From Scatavimonas merdipullorum (GTDB lineage: Bacteria; Bacillota; Clostridia; Oscillospirales; Acutalibacteraceae), in NCBI GenBank assembly GCA_018712865.1, contig DVGH01000046.1, forward strand, positions 14,549 to 78,548: a stretch of DNA of 64,000 nucleotides. The letters are read 5' to 3'. The position numbers were made by a program, and so were the translations under genes. Position 1 is the stretch's first letter; the number at the start of each line of letters is the position of its first letter. The notes beneath the pieces were generated by a model. It was not told the DNA's origin. It did no database searches and was given only the letters and a program-made list of their open reading frames with translations. This document shows, in pieces, positions 34,282 through 43,311 of this stretch.

Positions 34282-35187
34282 ATGAAGCATTTATTAAAGC
34301 TGTTGGACCTTTCCGGGGAGGAAATCATCGATATACTTAATCTTGCAGACCAGCTGAAATATGAGCAGAAGCATGGGATTGCGCACAGGCATTTGCAGGG
34401 AAAGACGCTGGGGATGATTTTTCAGAAAGCGTCTACCAGAACCAGGGTGTCTTTTGAAGTTGGGATGTACCAGCTTGGCGGCATGCCGTTGTTTTTGTCG
34501 GCAAATGACCTGCAAATTGGCAGGGGAGAGCCCGTACAGGATACGGCCAGGGTATTATCCCGCTTTTTAGACGGCATTATGATCCGTACATTTGCGCAGG
34601 AAGAGGTTGAAGCGCTGGCGCAGTATGGGAGTATTCCTGTCATTAACGGCCTTACCGATTTTTGCCACCCCTGCCAGGTGCTTGCCGATTTAATGACGAT
34701 CCGCGAATACAAAGGCCGTCTGGACGGCTTAAAGATGTGCTTTATCGGCGACGGCAACAACATGATGCACTCCCTGATTGTGGGCGGGCTGAAAACCGGT
34801 ATGCAGGTGTCTGTCGCCTGTCCGCAGGGATATGATCCCGACGCTGGTATTTTGGAATTTGCAAAGGCGTATGGCTCTGCGTTTTCCCTGCACAGGGCGC
34901 CGCTTGACGCTGCACAGGATGCGGACGTGGTGATTACGGATGTATGGGCTTCCATGGGGCAGGAGGAAGAAGCGCAAAAACGCGCGCAGGCGTTTAAGGG
35001 ATACCAGATCAACGATGAGCTGATGGCCGCAGCCAAGCCAGACGCTATGGTACAGCATTGCCTGCCGGCGCACAGGGAGGAAGAGATTACAGAAAAGGTA
35101 TTTGAGGCGCACGCTGCGGAAATTTTTGAAGAAGCGGAAAACCGCCTGCATGCGCAAAAGGCCGTGCTTGTAAAGACGATGGCGTAA
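34282..35187 (+). CDS. argF: Ornithine carbamoyltransferase
   Basis: Makes citrulline from ornithine and carbamoyl phosphate. 301 residues. The carbamoyl-phosphate motif S-T-R-T-R-V-S-F-E lies near 51-59, F-C-H-P-C-Q near 130, the ornithine loop near 220 (V-W-A-S-M-G) and H-C-L-P-A-H near 260. Biosynthetic type judging by its operon. It completes the set from acetylglutamate to arginine; carA/carB are not in the window. Confidence 0.96.
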   Translation: MKHLLKLLDLSGEEIIDILNLADQLKYEQKHGIAHRHLQGKTLGMIFQKASTRTRVSFEVGMYQLGGMPLFLSANDLQIGRGEPVQDTARVLSRFLDGIMIRTFAQEEVEALAQYGSIPVINGLTDFCHPCQVLADLMTIREYKGRLDGLKMCFIGDGNNMMHSLIVGGLKTGMQVSVACPQGYDPDAGILEFAKAYGSAFSLHRAPLDAAQDADVVITDVWASMGQEEEAQKRAQAFKGYQINDELMAAAKPDAMVQHCLPAHREEEITEKVFEAHAAEIFEEAENRLHAQKAVLVKTMA

Positions 35188-35209
35188 GCAGATGACGGGG
35201 TATAATGGA

Positions 35210-36127
35210 ATGAAATTAAGAGAAATACAGGACGAGATCCGCCGGCTTAAGAAAGAAAACGACGTATGTATACTGGCGCACAGCTACCAGACGCACGATA
35301 TTCTGGAGGTTGCCGATTTTACGGGAGATTCTTACCAGCTGAGCGTTATGGCAAAAACTGCACCACAGTCTGTGCTTGTGCTGTGTGGGGTTCGCTTTAT
35401 GGCAGAAACGGTAAAAATGCTGTCCCCGCAGAAAAAGGTGATTTTGTCCAGCCCCTGCGCGGGATGCCCTATGGCTGAGCAGATCACCCCGCAGCAGGTT
35501 GCCGATTTTAAAAAGGAAAACCCGGGATATACCGTAGTGGCATATATCAATACCAGCGCCGCGCTGAAGACACAGTGCGACGTATGCGTAACGTCTTCTT
35601 CCGCACTGCAGATTGTTAAAAATATAGAAAATGATAAGATTCTGTTTTTACCTGACCGGAATTTGGGAAGCTTTGTAAAAAAACACTTTCCGGAAAAAGA
35701 GATTGTTTTAATGGATGGCTGCTGCCCGGTACATGCGGGCATAACAGGGGAGCAGGCGCGAAAAAGCAAGGCGCAGCATAAGGGTGCGCTGCTGCTTGCG
35801 CACCCGGAATGCGCGCCGGAGGTTTTGCAATATGCCGATTTTGTCGGCTCTACCTCTGCTATTATGCAATTTGCAAAGCAGTCTGACCATAAGGCGTTTA
35901 TTATTGGGACGGAGATCAGCATTGCGCAGCATTTGCAGTATATATGTCCTGAAAAAAGCTTTTATCCGCTTTCCAGCCGCTTGATCTGTCCCGATATGAA
36001 AGCGACCTCGCTTATAGACGTGCTGCACTGCGTGCAGGGGACAGGCGGCGAAGAAATGATTATGGAAGAGGAACAAAGGATTGCCGCTGTAAGCTGTATT
36101 GACAAAATGATAGAGTTAGGCGGTTAA
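35210..36127 (+). CDS. nadA: Quinolinate synthase A
   Basis: Condenses iminoaspartate with dihydroxyacetone phosphate, using a [4Fe-4S] cluster. 305 residues. Cysteines that can hold the cluster appear in V-L-C-G-V-R-F-M near residue 70, D-G-C-C-P-V-H near 170 and the L-H-C-V-Q-G-T-G-G-E-E block near the end. H-S-Y-Q near residue 25 is the substrate His. The ATG at 35210 begins the typical family N-terminus; an in-frame ATG at 35192 has no ribosome binding site. It sits at the end of the arginine genes, 25 kb from nadB and nadC. Confidence 0.94.
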   Translation: MKLREIQDEIRRLKKENDVCILAHSYQTHDILEVADFTGDSYQLSVMAKTAPQSVLVLCGVRFMAETVKMLSPQKKVILSSPCAGCPMAEQITPQQVADFKKENPGYTVVAYINTSAALKTQCDVCVTSSSALQIVKNIENDKILFLPDRNLGSFVKKHFPEKEIVLMDGCCPVHAGITGEQARKSKAQHKGALLLAHPECAPEVLQYADFVGSTSAIMQFAKQSDHKAFIIGTEISIAQHLQYICPEKSFYPLSSRLICPDMKATSLIDVLHCVQGTGGEEMIMEEEQRIAAVSCIDKMIELGG

Positions 36128-36190
36128 ATACGCGTAGAAAAGAAGTTTTGCACACTTTAACAAAAAAGCTGGCCGGGAGGTGAGGCAAGA

Positions 36191-37270
36191 TTGCAAAAAC
36201 GGGTCTTGGTAGGCATGAGCGGCGGCGTGGACAGTTCTGTAGCGGCGGCGCTGCTTTTGGAACAGGGCTACGATGTCAGCGGTGTGACGCTGCGCCTGTT
36301 TGATCATGACAGCGTTGCATCTGAAAAAACGTTTGCAGGCGGCAAGGCTGATGCTGTACAGGATGCAAAAAGCGTTTGCGACAGGCTGGGGATTGCACAT
36401 GTTGTTTTTGATTTTTGTGATGCCTTTGAGCGTGAGGTGATCAGCCGCTTTGCCTGTGGGTATGAAAAAGGGCTGACGCCAAACCCCTGTATCGATTGCA
36501 ACAGGTATATTAAATTTGGACTGCTTTTGCAGCGTGCGCGAGCCATGAGCTACAATTTGATTGCCACGGGACATTATGTACAGCGGGCCTATGACAGCGC
36601 AAGCGGCCGTTATTTGCTGAAAAAGGCAGCGGACGTTACAAAGGACCAGACCTACGTTTTGTATATGCTGACCCAACACCAGCTTGCAGGGACATTGTTT
36701 CCCCTTGGTACGGTGCAGAAAAAACAGGCGCGGCAGCTTGCCCGGAATATGGAGCTTGCAAGCGCCCAAAGGCCGGAAAGCCAGGATATTTGCTTTGTTC
36801 AGGATGGCGATTATGCAGGTTTTTTAGAAAGAAAGCTGGGGGTAGCTTCTGTGCCGGGTGATTTTGTTTATAAGGACGGCACGCCCCTTGGCCGGCATAA
36901 GGGGATGATCCATTATACCATTGGACAAAGGAAAGGGCTTGGCATAAGCTATGCACATCCGTTATTTGTGCTGGATAAAAATGCAAGCTCCAACCGGATT
37001 ACGCTGGGTGAAAATGCAGACCTGTTTACAAACAGGCTCAAGGCGCGCAATGTAAATTATATTGCAGTAGAGAGGCTGAATACCCCGCTGCATGTAACGG
37101 CAAAAGCACGGTACAGTCAGAAGGAAGCAAGGGCTGTGGTACACCCGCTTTCAGAAAGTGAGGTGATCGTTGAATTTGCTGAAAAGCAGCGCGCAATCAC
37201 GCCGGGACAGGCCGTTGTTTTTTACGATGGCGATGTTGTTGTTGGCGGAGGAACAATTACCCCAGATTAG
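36191..37270 (+). CDS. mnmA: tRNA-specific 2-thiouridylase
   Basis: Thiolates U34 in tRNA for Lys, Glu and Gln. 359 residues. The PP-loop G-M-S-G-G-V-D-S-S is at residues 8-16. The first catalytic cysteine is in N-P-C-I-D-C-N near 98-104 and the persulfide-forming second cysteine in D-I-C-F-V-Q-D near 200. The start is TTG, preceded by GGGAGGTGAGG. A strong terminator follows. It does not sit beside a cysteine desulfurase here. Confidence 0.95.
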   Translation: MQKRVLVGMSGGVDSSVAAALLLEQGYDVSGVTLRLFDHDSVASEKTFAGGKADAVQDAKSVCDRLGIAHVVFDFCDAFEREVISRFACGYEKGLTPNPCIDCNRYIKFGLLLQRARAMSYNLIATGHYVQRAYDSASGRYLLKKAADVTKDQTYVLYMLTQHQLAGTLFPLGTVQKKQARQLARNMELASAQRPESQDICFVQDGDYAGFLERKLGVASVPGDFVYKDGTPLGRHKGMIHYTIGQRKGLGISYAHPLFVLDKNASSNRITLGENADLFTNRLKARNVNYIAVERLNTPLHVTAKARYSQKEARAVVHPLSESEVIVEFAEKQRAITPGQAVVFYDGDVVVGGGTITPD

Positions 37271-37277
37271 AAAAAAG

Positions 37278-37317
37278 AAATGTGCAGGGACATAAATATG
37301 TATGCCCTGCACATTTT
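37278..37317. terminator. Bidirectional terminator
   Basis: 12-bp stem (AAATGTGCAGGG with its complement) across an A/T-rich loop, ending in TTTTGTT on the plus strand and TTTCTTTTTT on the minus strand; between convergent mnmA and the small YtxH-like gene. Confidence 0.85.
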
Positions 37318-37322
37318 GTTGG

Positions 37323-37505
37323 TTATTTAAACATATAGGATACACCTTCGACCAGGTCGCCCATAGCGTGCATTGCTTTGCCCGCGCGTTTTTTGATTCG
37401 CTTTGGGGACGTCTTCATAAGCTTGCTGCCCATATAGCCTACAACGACACCCGTTGCAATGCCCGCGCCTATGCCCTTGACCATACTCATTGTATTTTTT
37501 GCCAA
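37323..37505 (-). CDS. Small YtxH-like protein
   Basis: A 60-residue protein: a Gly/Ala-rich hydrophobic helix (residues 9-25) followed by a basic amphipathic stretch with several Lys/Arg and a hydrophobic end. This is similar to the YtxH/DUF3918-like small membrane-associated proteins. The start is TTG 37505, seven bases after GGAGGTG; the longer frame to 37559 runs through that site. Function unknown, perhaps stress-related as in Bacillus. Confidence 0.6.
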   Translation of the reverse strand: MAKNTMSMVKGIGAGIATGVVVGYMGSKLMKTSPKRIKKRAGKAMHAMGDLVEGVSYMFK

Positions 37506-37635
37506 CTTATAACACCTCCAGATTTCTCCTGTTGTAATTAACGCTTGCTGCGTTGTCATTATTTTTCCACCCCCCGTTTGATTTATTGCAGTGAGTTTTT
37601 AGAAAATGATAAAAATGAAAGGACTGTTCATAATT

Positions 37636-38136
37636 ATGGCGGAACTGAACATAGTAATGGTAGAACCGGAAATTCCGCAAAATACAGGCAATATTGCGCG
37701 TACCTGCGCGGTTACAGGCGCCAGGCTGCATCTTGTGCGGCCCTTGGGCTTTGATACAAGTGAGAAAGCGCTCAAACGGGCAGGCCTGGATTACTGGCAT
37801 TTGCTGGATGTGACGTATTATGACAATTTGCAGGATTTTTTTGAAAAAACAAACGGTCCGTACTACTATTTTTCCACAAAAGCCAGGCATATACACTCTG
37901 ACATAAATTACCCGGACGGCGCGTATTTGCTGTTTGGAAAAGAAACGGCAGGACTTCCCGAGGATTTGCTGTATGCAAACCCGGACGCTACCGTGCGTAT
38001 ACCGATGCGTTCCCAGGCGCGCAGTTTAAACCTGTCGAATGCGGTTGCGGTTGGTGTATATGAGGTGCTGCGGCAGTGGAATTATCCGTCGCTTTTGTGC
38101 AAAGGACAGCTGCGCACACACAGCTGGGGAGAATAG
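37636..38136 (+). CDS. trmL: tRNA (cytidine(34)-2'-O)-methyltransferase TrmL
   Basis: A 166-residue SPOUT-fold enzyme that 2'-O-methylates the wobble base of tRNA-Leu. N-terminal V-E-P-E-I-P-Q-N-T-G-N-I-A-R-T, the L-L-F-G-K-E-T-A-G-L-P strand near 105 and the knot motif I-P-M-R-S-Q-A-R-S-L-N-L-S-N-A-V near 130-145 are diagnostic. The start at 37636 matches the family N-terminus, although its ribosome binding site (AAAGGA) is twelve bases away; starts ten residues earlier are possible. Confidence 0.93.
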   Translation: MAELNIVMVEPEIPQNTGNIARTCAVTGARLHLVRPLGFDTSEKALKRAGLDYWHLLDVTYYDNLQDFFEKTNGPYYYFSTKARHIHSDINYPDGAYLLFGKETAGLPEDLLYANPDATVRIPMRSQARSLNLSNAVAVGVYEVLRQWNYPSLLCKGQLRTHSWGE

Positions 38137-38213
38137 ACTTGTGTATATATGCGCTTTTATGAAAATGTGACGAAAAATATCAGAATTTCCTGCAAAATAG
38201 CACCTGCCAAGTA

Positions 38214-38242
38214 TTGAAAAATGGAAATTTCTGTTATACAAT
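38214..38242 (+). promoter_or_regulatory. Promoter of the pgk-tpiA-gpmI operon
   Basis: TTGAAA at 38214-38219, 17-base spacer, TACAAT at 38237-38242, 72 bases before the pgk start codon. Confidence 0.65.
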
Positions 38243-38313
38243 AGAAAAGCGAATGTTCATGAATTTACAAGCTTAAAACCGAAGGAATTATACATGCAGA
38301 AAGGATGTCAACC

Positions 38314-39507
38314 ATGGATTATTTAAACAAAAAATCTGTCGAAGATATCGACGTAGCAGGCAAAAGAGTGCTAGTTCGCTGTGATTTTAATGTCCCGTTT
38401 GATGAAAACGGCAACATCACAGACACCAAGCGTATTGACGAGGCGATGAAGACCATTCAGTACCTGGTAGACCATAACGCAAAGGTCATTCTTTGCTCAC
38501 ATTTGGGCCGTCCAAAGGGTGAATTCAATAAAAAATTCTCTTTGGCGCCTGTAGCGGCTTATCTTTCCAAGGCGCTGGGCAAGGAAGTAAAAATGGCAGA
38601 GGATGTTGTAGGCGAAAGCGCAAAAAGCATAGCTGCTTCTTTGCAGGACGGCGACGTAGAGCTTTTAGAAAATGTACGCTTTATGCCCGGCGAAACCAAA
38701 AACGATCCTGAGCTTGCAAAAGAGCTTGCCTCTATGGCGGATATTTATGTAAACGACGCATTTGGAACAGCGCACAGGGCGCATGCCTCTACAGCCGGCG
38801 TTGCAGATTATCTGCCCGCGGTGTGCGGATATTTGATTTTAAAGGAAATTACCATTATGGGCGGCGCACTTTCAAACCCCAAAAGGCCGTTTGTTGCTAT
38901 TTTGGGCGGCGCTAAGGTGTCTGATAAGATCGGCGTAATCAACAACCTGATTGAAAAGGTAGATACGCTCATTATTGGCGGCGGCATGGCCTACACCTTT
39001 TTTAAGGCGCAGGGTTATTCGATTGGAACCTCCATTTGCGAAGACGACAAGGTTGACCTTGCAAAGGAAATGATGCAAAAGGCAAAGGAGAAGGGCGTAA
39101 AGTTTTTGATTCCGGTGGACAACAAGGTTGCGACCGAATACAAGCCGGACGCACAGGCTAAAATTGTGGACTCTGATAATATTCCAGACGGCTGGATGGG
39201 GCTGGATATCGGCCCCAAAACCATGGAGCTGTTTACAAATGCCGTAAAAGGAGCAGGTACGGTTGTGTGGAACGGGCCGATGGGTGTTTCGGAATGGGAC
39301 AATTTTGCAGCTGGAACCATTGCCGTTGCAAAGGCGGTTGCGGAAAGCGGCGCAATTTCTATTATTGGCGGCGGCGATTCTGCTGCTGCTGTTGAAAAGC
39401 TGGGCTTTGCAGACAAGATGACGCACATTTCCACAGGCGGTGGCGCTTCGTTGGAATTTTTGGAAGGCTTAATCCTGCCCGGCATTGCGTGCCTGAATGA
39501 GAAATAA
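38314..39507 (+). CDS. pgk: Phosphoglycerate kinase
   Basis: Transfers the phosphate of 1,3-bisphosphoglycerate to ADP in glycolysis. 397 residues in the usual two Rossmann-like domains: V-R-C-D-F-N-V-P near 20-27, C-S-H-L-G-R-P near 57-63, G-T-A-H-R-A-H-A near 155, and nucleotide-binding G-G-G-D-S-A-A-A near 350. The start at 38314 is eight bases after AAAGGA; the upstream ATG 38305 overlaps that site. First gene of a lower-glycolysis operon; the usual gap gene is absent here. Confidence 0.97.
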   Translation: MDYLNKKSVEDIDVAGKRVLVRCDFNVPFDENGNITDTKRIDEAMKTIQYLVDHNAKVILCSHLGRPKGEFNKKFSLAPVAAYLSKALGKEVKMAEDVVGESAKSIAASLQDGDVELLENVRFMPGETKNDPELAKELASMADIYVNDAFGTAHRAHASTAGVADYLPAVCGYLILKEITIMGGALSNPKRPFVAILGGAKVSDKIGVINNLIEKVDTLIIGGGMAYTFFKAQGYSIGTSICEDDKVDLAKEMMQKAKEKGVKFLIPVDNKVATEYKPDAQAKIVDSDNIPDGWMGLDIGPKTMELFTNAVKGAGTVVWNGPMGVSEWDNFAAGTIAVAKAVAESGAISIIGGGDSAAAVEKLGFADKMTHISTGGGASLEFLEGLILPGIACLNEK

Positions 39508-39522
39508 GAAAATAAACAGACA

Positions 39523-39551
39523 AAGGGCGGATTTTATGTTGTCCGCCCTTA
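39523..39551 (+). terminator. Hairpin between pgk and tpiA
   Basis: AAGGGCGGA/TCCGCCCTT stem just after pgk without a T-run; likely an mRNA-stabilising or processing element within the operon rather than a full terminator. Confidence 0.45.
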
Positions 39552-39592
39552 GAATTTAAACCGTACTCCTATACGGGAAAGGAAGCAGAAAG

Positions 39593-40360
39593 ATGAATAA
39601 ACAGCTTAGAAAGGCCGTCATTGCCGGCAACTGGAAAATGAATAAAACACCAAACGAAGCAAAGGCACTGCTTGCGGAGATTGCACCGCTTGTTAAAGAC
39701 GCCGGCTGCGATGTGATTGCCTGTGTTCCTTATGTGGATCTGGATGCTGCGCTTGCGGCTACGGAAGGGACCAATATAAAGATTGGTGCAGAAAACTGCC
39801 ATTGGGCAAAGTCCGGCGCGTTTACAGGGGAAATTTCTGCCGGCATGCTCAAGGAGATGGGCGTGGCATATGTCATTATTGGACACAGCGAACGCAGGCA
39901 GTATTTTGGGGAAACGGACATTACGGTAAACCAGCGTGTAAAAGCTGCGCTGGAGGAAGGCTTGACGGTAATATTGTGCGTAGGGGAATCGCTTGCGCAG
40001 CGTGAAATGGATATTACCGCCGCACTGGTGGAATCCCAAACAAAGCTTGCTTTAAACGGTGTTGCAAAGGAAGACCTGAAAAACATTATGATTGCATATG
40101 AGCCTGTATGGGCAATTGGAACGGGAAAAACCGCAACGGCCGAGCAGGCGCAGGAGGTTTGCGCGATGATTCGCGATGTGCTTGCAGATATGTACGGAAG
40201 AGAAGCAGCAGACGGCGTGACCATTCAGTACGGCGGATCGATGAACGAGAAAAATGCAGACGAGCTTTTGAGCAAGCCCGATGTGGACGGCGGCCTGATC
40301 GGCGGCGCTTCGCTGGTGGCGGAAAAATTTGCAGCCATTGTAAAAGCAGCGGGAAAATAA
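39593..40360 (+). CDS. tpiA: Triose-phosphate isomerase
   Basis: Interconverts dihydroxyacetone phosphate and glyceraldehyde-3-phosphate. 255 residues, single TIM barrel: G-N-W-K-M-N (residues 11-16, catalytic Lys), electrophilic His in G-H-S-E-R-R near 97, catalytic Glu in A-Y-E-P-V-W-A-I-G-T-G near 167-177 (the mobile loop 6 follows), and G-G-A-S-L near 240. AAAGGAAG precedes the ATG. Confidence 0.97.
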   Translation: MNKQLRKAVIAGNWKMNKTPNEAKALLAEIAPLVKDAGCDVIACVPYVDLDAALAATEGTNIKIGAENCHWAKSGAFTGEISAGMLKEMGVAYVIIGHSERRQYFGETDITVNQRVKAALEEGLTVILCVGESLAQREMDITAALVESQTKLALNGVAKEDLKNIMIAYEPVWAIGTGKTATAEQAQEVCAMIRDVLADMYGREAADGVTIQYGGSMNEKNADELLSKPDVDGGLIGGASLVAEKFAAIVKAAGK

Positions 40361-40369
40361 ACATAAAAT

Positions 40370-40408
40370 CCGGGGCGGAATATTTCCGCCCCGTAAGGTT
40401 TCTTTTTA
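40370..40408 (+). terminator. Hairpin between tpiA and gpmI
   Basis: GGGGCGGAA/TTCCGCCCC stem followed at a few bases by TTTCTTTTTATT; a plausible partial terminator. Confidence 0.6.
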
Positions 40409-40504
40409 TTTGGTGTTTTGCTTTTTCACCTGTCTGGGGTGGAAACAGGCAGATGAAAGAGTGAAACCCGGACAGGAAGCTCAATTTGGAAAGGAAAGAG
40501 GCAT

Positions 40505-42016
40505 ATGAAAAAACCTTTGATTTTGATTATTATGGACGGCTTTGGCTTTGGCGGCCATAAGGGAAACGCCATTGAAGCAGCAAAGACGCCCAATTTAGAC
40601 CGGCTGTTTGCAAATTATCCGTTGACACGTATTGGCGCTTCCGGCATGGATGTCGGTTTGCCGGACGGGCAGATGGGAAACAGCGAAGTCGGCCATACCA
40701 ATATTGGCGCAGGGCGCGTTGTATATCAGGAGCTGACAAGGATCACCAAGGCGGTTGGCGACGGCAGCTTTTTTGAAAACGAAGCGCTTTTAAAGGCTAT
40801 GCGCAATGTAAAGGAAAAAGGTACGGCGCTGCATATTCTGGGCCTTTTATCAGACGGCGGCGTACACAGCCACAACAGCCACTTGTATGCTATTTTGGAA
40901 ATGGCGAAGCGGCAGGGTGTGCAAAAGGTATATGTACATGCGCTTTTGGATGGCAGGGACGTACCGCCGAGCAGCGGGAAGGAATATGTGCGCGCCTGCG
41001 TTGCCAAAATGAAAGAAATAGGTATAGGAAAAATTGCAACCGTAATGGGCCGTTATTATGCGATGGACAGGGACAACCGTTGGGAACGTGTGGAAAAGGC
41101 GTATGCCGCCATGGTTTACGGAGAAGGCAACCGTTGCGCCTGCCCGGTGCAGGCTGTGCAGGATTCGTATGATGCAAACGTAACCGACGAGTTTGTCGTC
41201 CCGACTGTCTGTGCCGAAAACGCGCAGATTTCTGCAAACGACAGCGTTATTTTCTTTAATTTCCGGCCTGATAGAGCAAGGGAAATTACACGCTGCTTTG
41301 TAGATGAAGGATTTGACGGCTTTTCACGGAAAAAGGGCTTTTTCCCGCTGTACTATGTGTGCATGACGCAGTATGACGCGACCATGCCCAATGTAGATAT
41401 TGCGTTTCGGCCGCAGTCGCTGAAAAATACGTTTGGAGAATATATATCTGATAAGGGGCTCACCCAGCTGCGTATTGCAGAAACAGAAAAATACGCGCAT
41501 GTAACGTTTTTCTTTAACGGCGGCGTGGAAAAGACCTATCCGGGTGAAGACAGGGTTCTGGTAGCTTCGCCAAAGGTTGCAACGTATGATCTGCAACCGG
41601 AAATGAGCGCATATGAGGTGACGGATCAGTGTATACAGCGGATTGAAAGCGGCCAGTACGACGTAATTATTCTAAACTTTGCAAATTGTGACATGGTCGG
41701 GCACACTGGTGTATTTGAAGCGGCCGTTAAGGCGGTGGAAGCCGTTGATACCTGTGTAGGTAGGGTAACGGACGCAATTGCAAAAATGGGCGGTGTTTCG
41801 CTGATTACGGCTGATCACGGAAATGCGGATAAAATGGTTGCAGAGGACGGCGAACCGTTTACGGCGCACACCACAAACCCTGTTCCGTTTTGCGTTGTGG
41901 GTTATCCGTGTAAGCTGCGTACGGGCGGCAGACTTGCAGATATTGCACCGACGATGCTCAAGGTTATGGGCTTGCCGCAGCCCGAAGAGATGGACGGAAA
42001 AAGCATTATTCTATAA
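40505..42016 (+). CDS. gpmI: 2,3-bisphosphoglycerate-independent phosphoglycerate mutase
   Basis: Mn-dependent interconversion of 3- and 2-phosphoglycerate. 503 residues with the alkaline phosphatase fold. D-G-F-G near residue 11 and the phosphoserine nucleophile in G-N-S-E-V-G-H near 58-64 form the first metal site; H-N-S-H near 118, R-Y-Y-A-M-D-R near 180 and the late D-H-G-N-A-D motif near 436 complete it. Last gene of the operon, followed by a terminator. Enolase is not in the window. Confidence 0.97.
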   Translation: MKKPLILIIMDGFGFGGHKGNAIEAAKTPNLDRLFANYPLTRIGASGMDVGLPDGQMGNSEVGHTNIGAGRVVYQELTRITKAVGDGSFFENEALLKAMRNVKEKGTALHILGLLSDGGVHSHNSHLYAILEMAKRQGVQKVYVHALLDGRDVPPSSGKEYVRACVAKMKEIGIGKIATVMGRYYAMDRDNRWERVEKAYAAMVYGEGNRCACPVQAVQDSYDANVTDEFVVPTVCAENAQISANDSVIFFNFRPDRAREITRCFVDEGFDGFSRKKGFFPLYYVCMTQYDATMPNVDIAFRPQSLKNTFGEYISDKGLTQLRIAETEKYAHVTFFFNGGVEKTYPGEDRVLVASPKVATYDLQPEMSAYEVTDQCIQRIESGQYDVIILNFANCDMVGHTGVFEAAVKAVEAVDTCVGRVTDAIAKMGGVSLITADHGNADKMVAEDGEPFTAHTTNPVPFCVVGYPCKLRTGGRLADIAPTMLKVMGLPQPEEMDGKSIIL

Positions 42017-42035
42017 AATATGTATAAAGCGTAAA

Positions 42036-42067
42036 AGAAGCATGGTTTACCGCCATGCTTCTTTTTT
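42036..42067 (+). terminator. Terminator after gpmI
   Basis: AGAAGCATGG paired with its complement across a 7-base loop, followed by TTTTTT. Confidence 0.9.
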
Positions 42068-42207
42068 GGGGCTGTGTGTGATAATAAAAAGGGCATGCTA
42101 AAAAGAAACCATGCAGGGTTACGATTGCAAGGAAAGGTTTTGTGCAATAAAGCCGGCGGCATTGGCATATACATAGTTATACTGTCAAAACCAAAGGGGT
42201 GCCCAAT

Positions 42208-43044
42208 ATGATTACCGCACTGACGATCGAAGAAAACCTGCCGCAAGACGGGCTGCAAAGGTTGAAAGCATGTCTGCATCGAAACCAGCTGCGCACAGAA
42301 CAGCGCACATACAGGGGCGTAATGGTACACCATGTGCTATATGAAAGAAAACACCGGACAATTTCATGGGGAAAGATTACAAAAGCGCTGGGGGAAGGAA
42401 AGACAGCGCTGCTATACAGCGGAAAAGAGCCGCTGCCGCCCGGATTGCGACGTTACCGCAGCTTGGCTTTTATGCACCGTATGGCGGAAAACGGCGCGCT
42501 GCAGGTTTTGCAGACGCTTGGCGTTGAGCCATACCGCCTGAAAATTGGGCTGTATGATCCGGCGGGCACGCACAGCGGTCTTTTAAATGCGCTTTTACCG
42601 TTTTCCGCCTGCATCCATGCAGTCAGTGCAAATTACCCGGTATATGCAGACGAAGCAGAGGGAGTTATGGAAAACAGCGGCGCGTATATTGCCGTGCACA
42701 AAAATCCGAAAATTCTTGCAAGCTGTCAGGTTATTATTGCTCCGCAGAAAATCCGTGAACAGATTCCTTTGTCGAACGGGTGTGTGGTTTTTACAGGACA
42801 GCCTCCCGCGGTAGAATTGCCGGGGCTTTTGCTTGATCGGTTCCGTATTAGGCTACCAAAAGCGTATGCACAGCTTAAACCCTGCCATATAAGCGACGAA
42901 TATTTTGCATGCGCTCTTTATGACGGCGAGCAGCAGTATGCTTTGGGAGAGCTTTCCCCGTATGCTTACGAGGTTTGCGGAAAGGAAATGCCGCTTGCGC
43001 AGCTGTGCCGTTTTTTGCAGACACAAAGCGCATACTGGCGGTAG
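42208..43044 (+). CDS. Protein of unknown function (Rossmann-like)
   Basis: A 278-residue cytoplasmic protein without membrane segments or signal peptide. The centre has I-G-L-Y-D-P-A-G-T-H-S-G-L-L near residues 112-125 and an alternating hydrophobic strand pattern up to 210, which suggests a nucleotide-binding alpha/beta fold. I do not recognise the family. The ATG at 42208 follows AAGGGGTG; an in-frame GTG at 42199 overlaps that site. It lies alone between the glycolytic operon and mgtE. Function unknown. Confidence 0.7.
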   Translation: MITALTIEENLPQDGLQRLKACLHRNQLRTEQRTYRGVMVHHVLYERKHRTISWGKITKALGEGKTALLYSGKEPLPPGLRRYRSLAFMHRMAENGALQVLQTLGVEPYRLKIGLYDPAGTHSGLLNALLPFSACIHAVSANYPVYADEAEGVMENSGAYIAVHKNPKILASCQVIIAPQKIREQIPLSNGCVVFTGQPPAVELPGLLLDRFRIRLPKAYAQLKPCHISDEYFACALYDGEQQYALGELSPYAYEVCGKEMPLAQLCRFLQTQSAYWR

Positions 43045-43083
43045 AGATGTATGTAAAATATCATTTACACACCGCTTTTTACA

Positions 43084-43112
43084 TTGACAACAGGTAGGAT
43101 GTAGTATAAAAT
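43084..43112 (+). promoter_or_regulatory. Promoter of the mgtE transcript
   Basis: Consensus TTGACA at 43084-43089, 17-base spacer, TAAAAT at 43107-43112. It yields a leader of about 190 bases before mgtE, which contains a translated-looking short ORF. Confidence 0.7.
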
Positions 43113-43152
43113 AAATCTATGTACGAATTTTAAATTAAGAGAGGTGAAAGAG

Positions 43153-43245
43153 ATGGACGCAGGAAGTAGCAGCGGCACAGTGCCCGGGCGAAGTAGCAGA
43201 GAAAAAGTGTGCGCGCATTTTTTTGCGTTCATTTTTTTGCGCTGA
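43153..43245 (+). CDS. Short upstream ORF in the mgtE leader
   Basis: A 30-codon ORF with a strong ribosome binding site (AGAGGTG, eight bases before ATG) inside the mgtE 5' leader. The peptide is Ser/Gly-rich at first, then basic (R-S-S-R-E-K), then hydrophobic and aromatic (residues 20-29). Two T-runs (43217-43239) lie at its end. It may act in cis on mgtE, as leader peptides do for Mg transporters in enteric bacteria; no known riboswitch was recognised. Confidence 0.4.
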   Translation: MDAGSSSGTVPGRSSREKVCAHFFAFIFLR

Positions 43246-43311
43246 TTTTTACTTTGTCCGGATTTTGTGCCATACTTCCGCCTAATCAAAAAATGTTAGG
43301 AGGAGAAGGCC

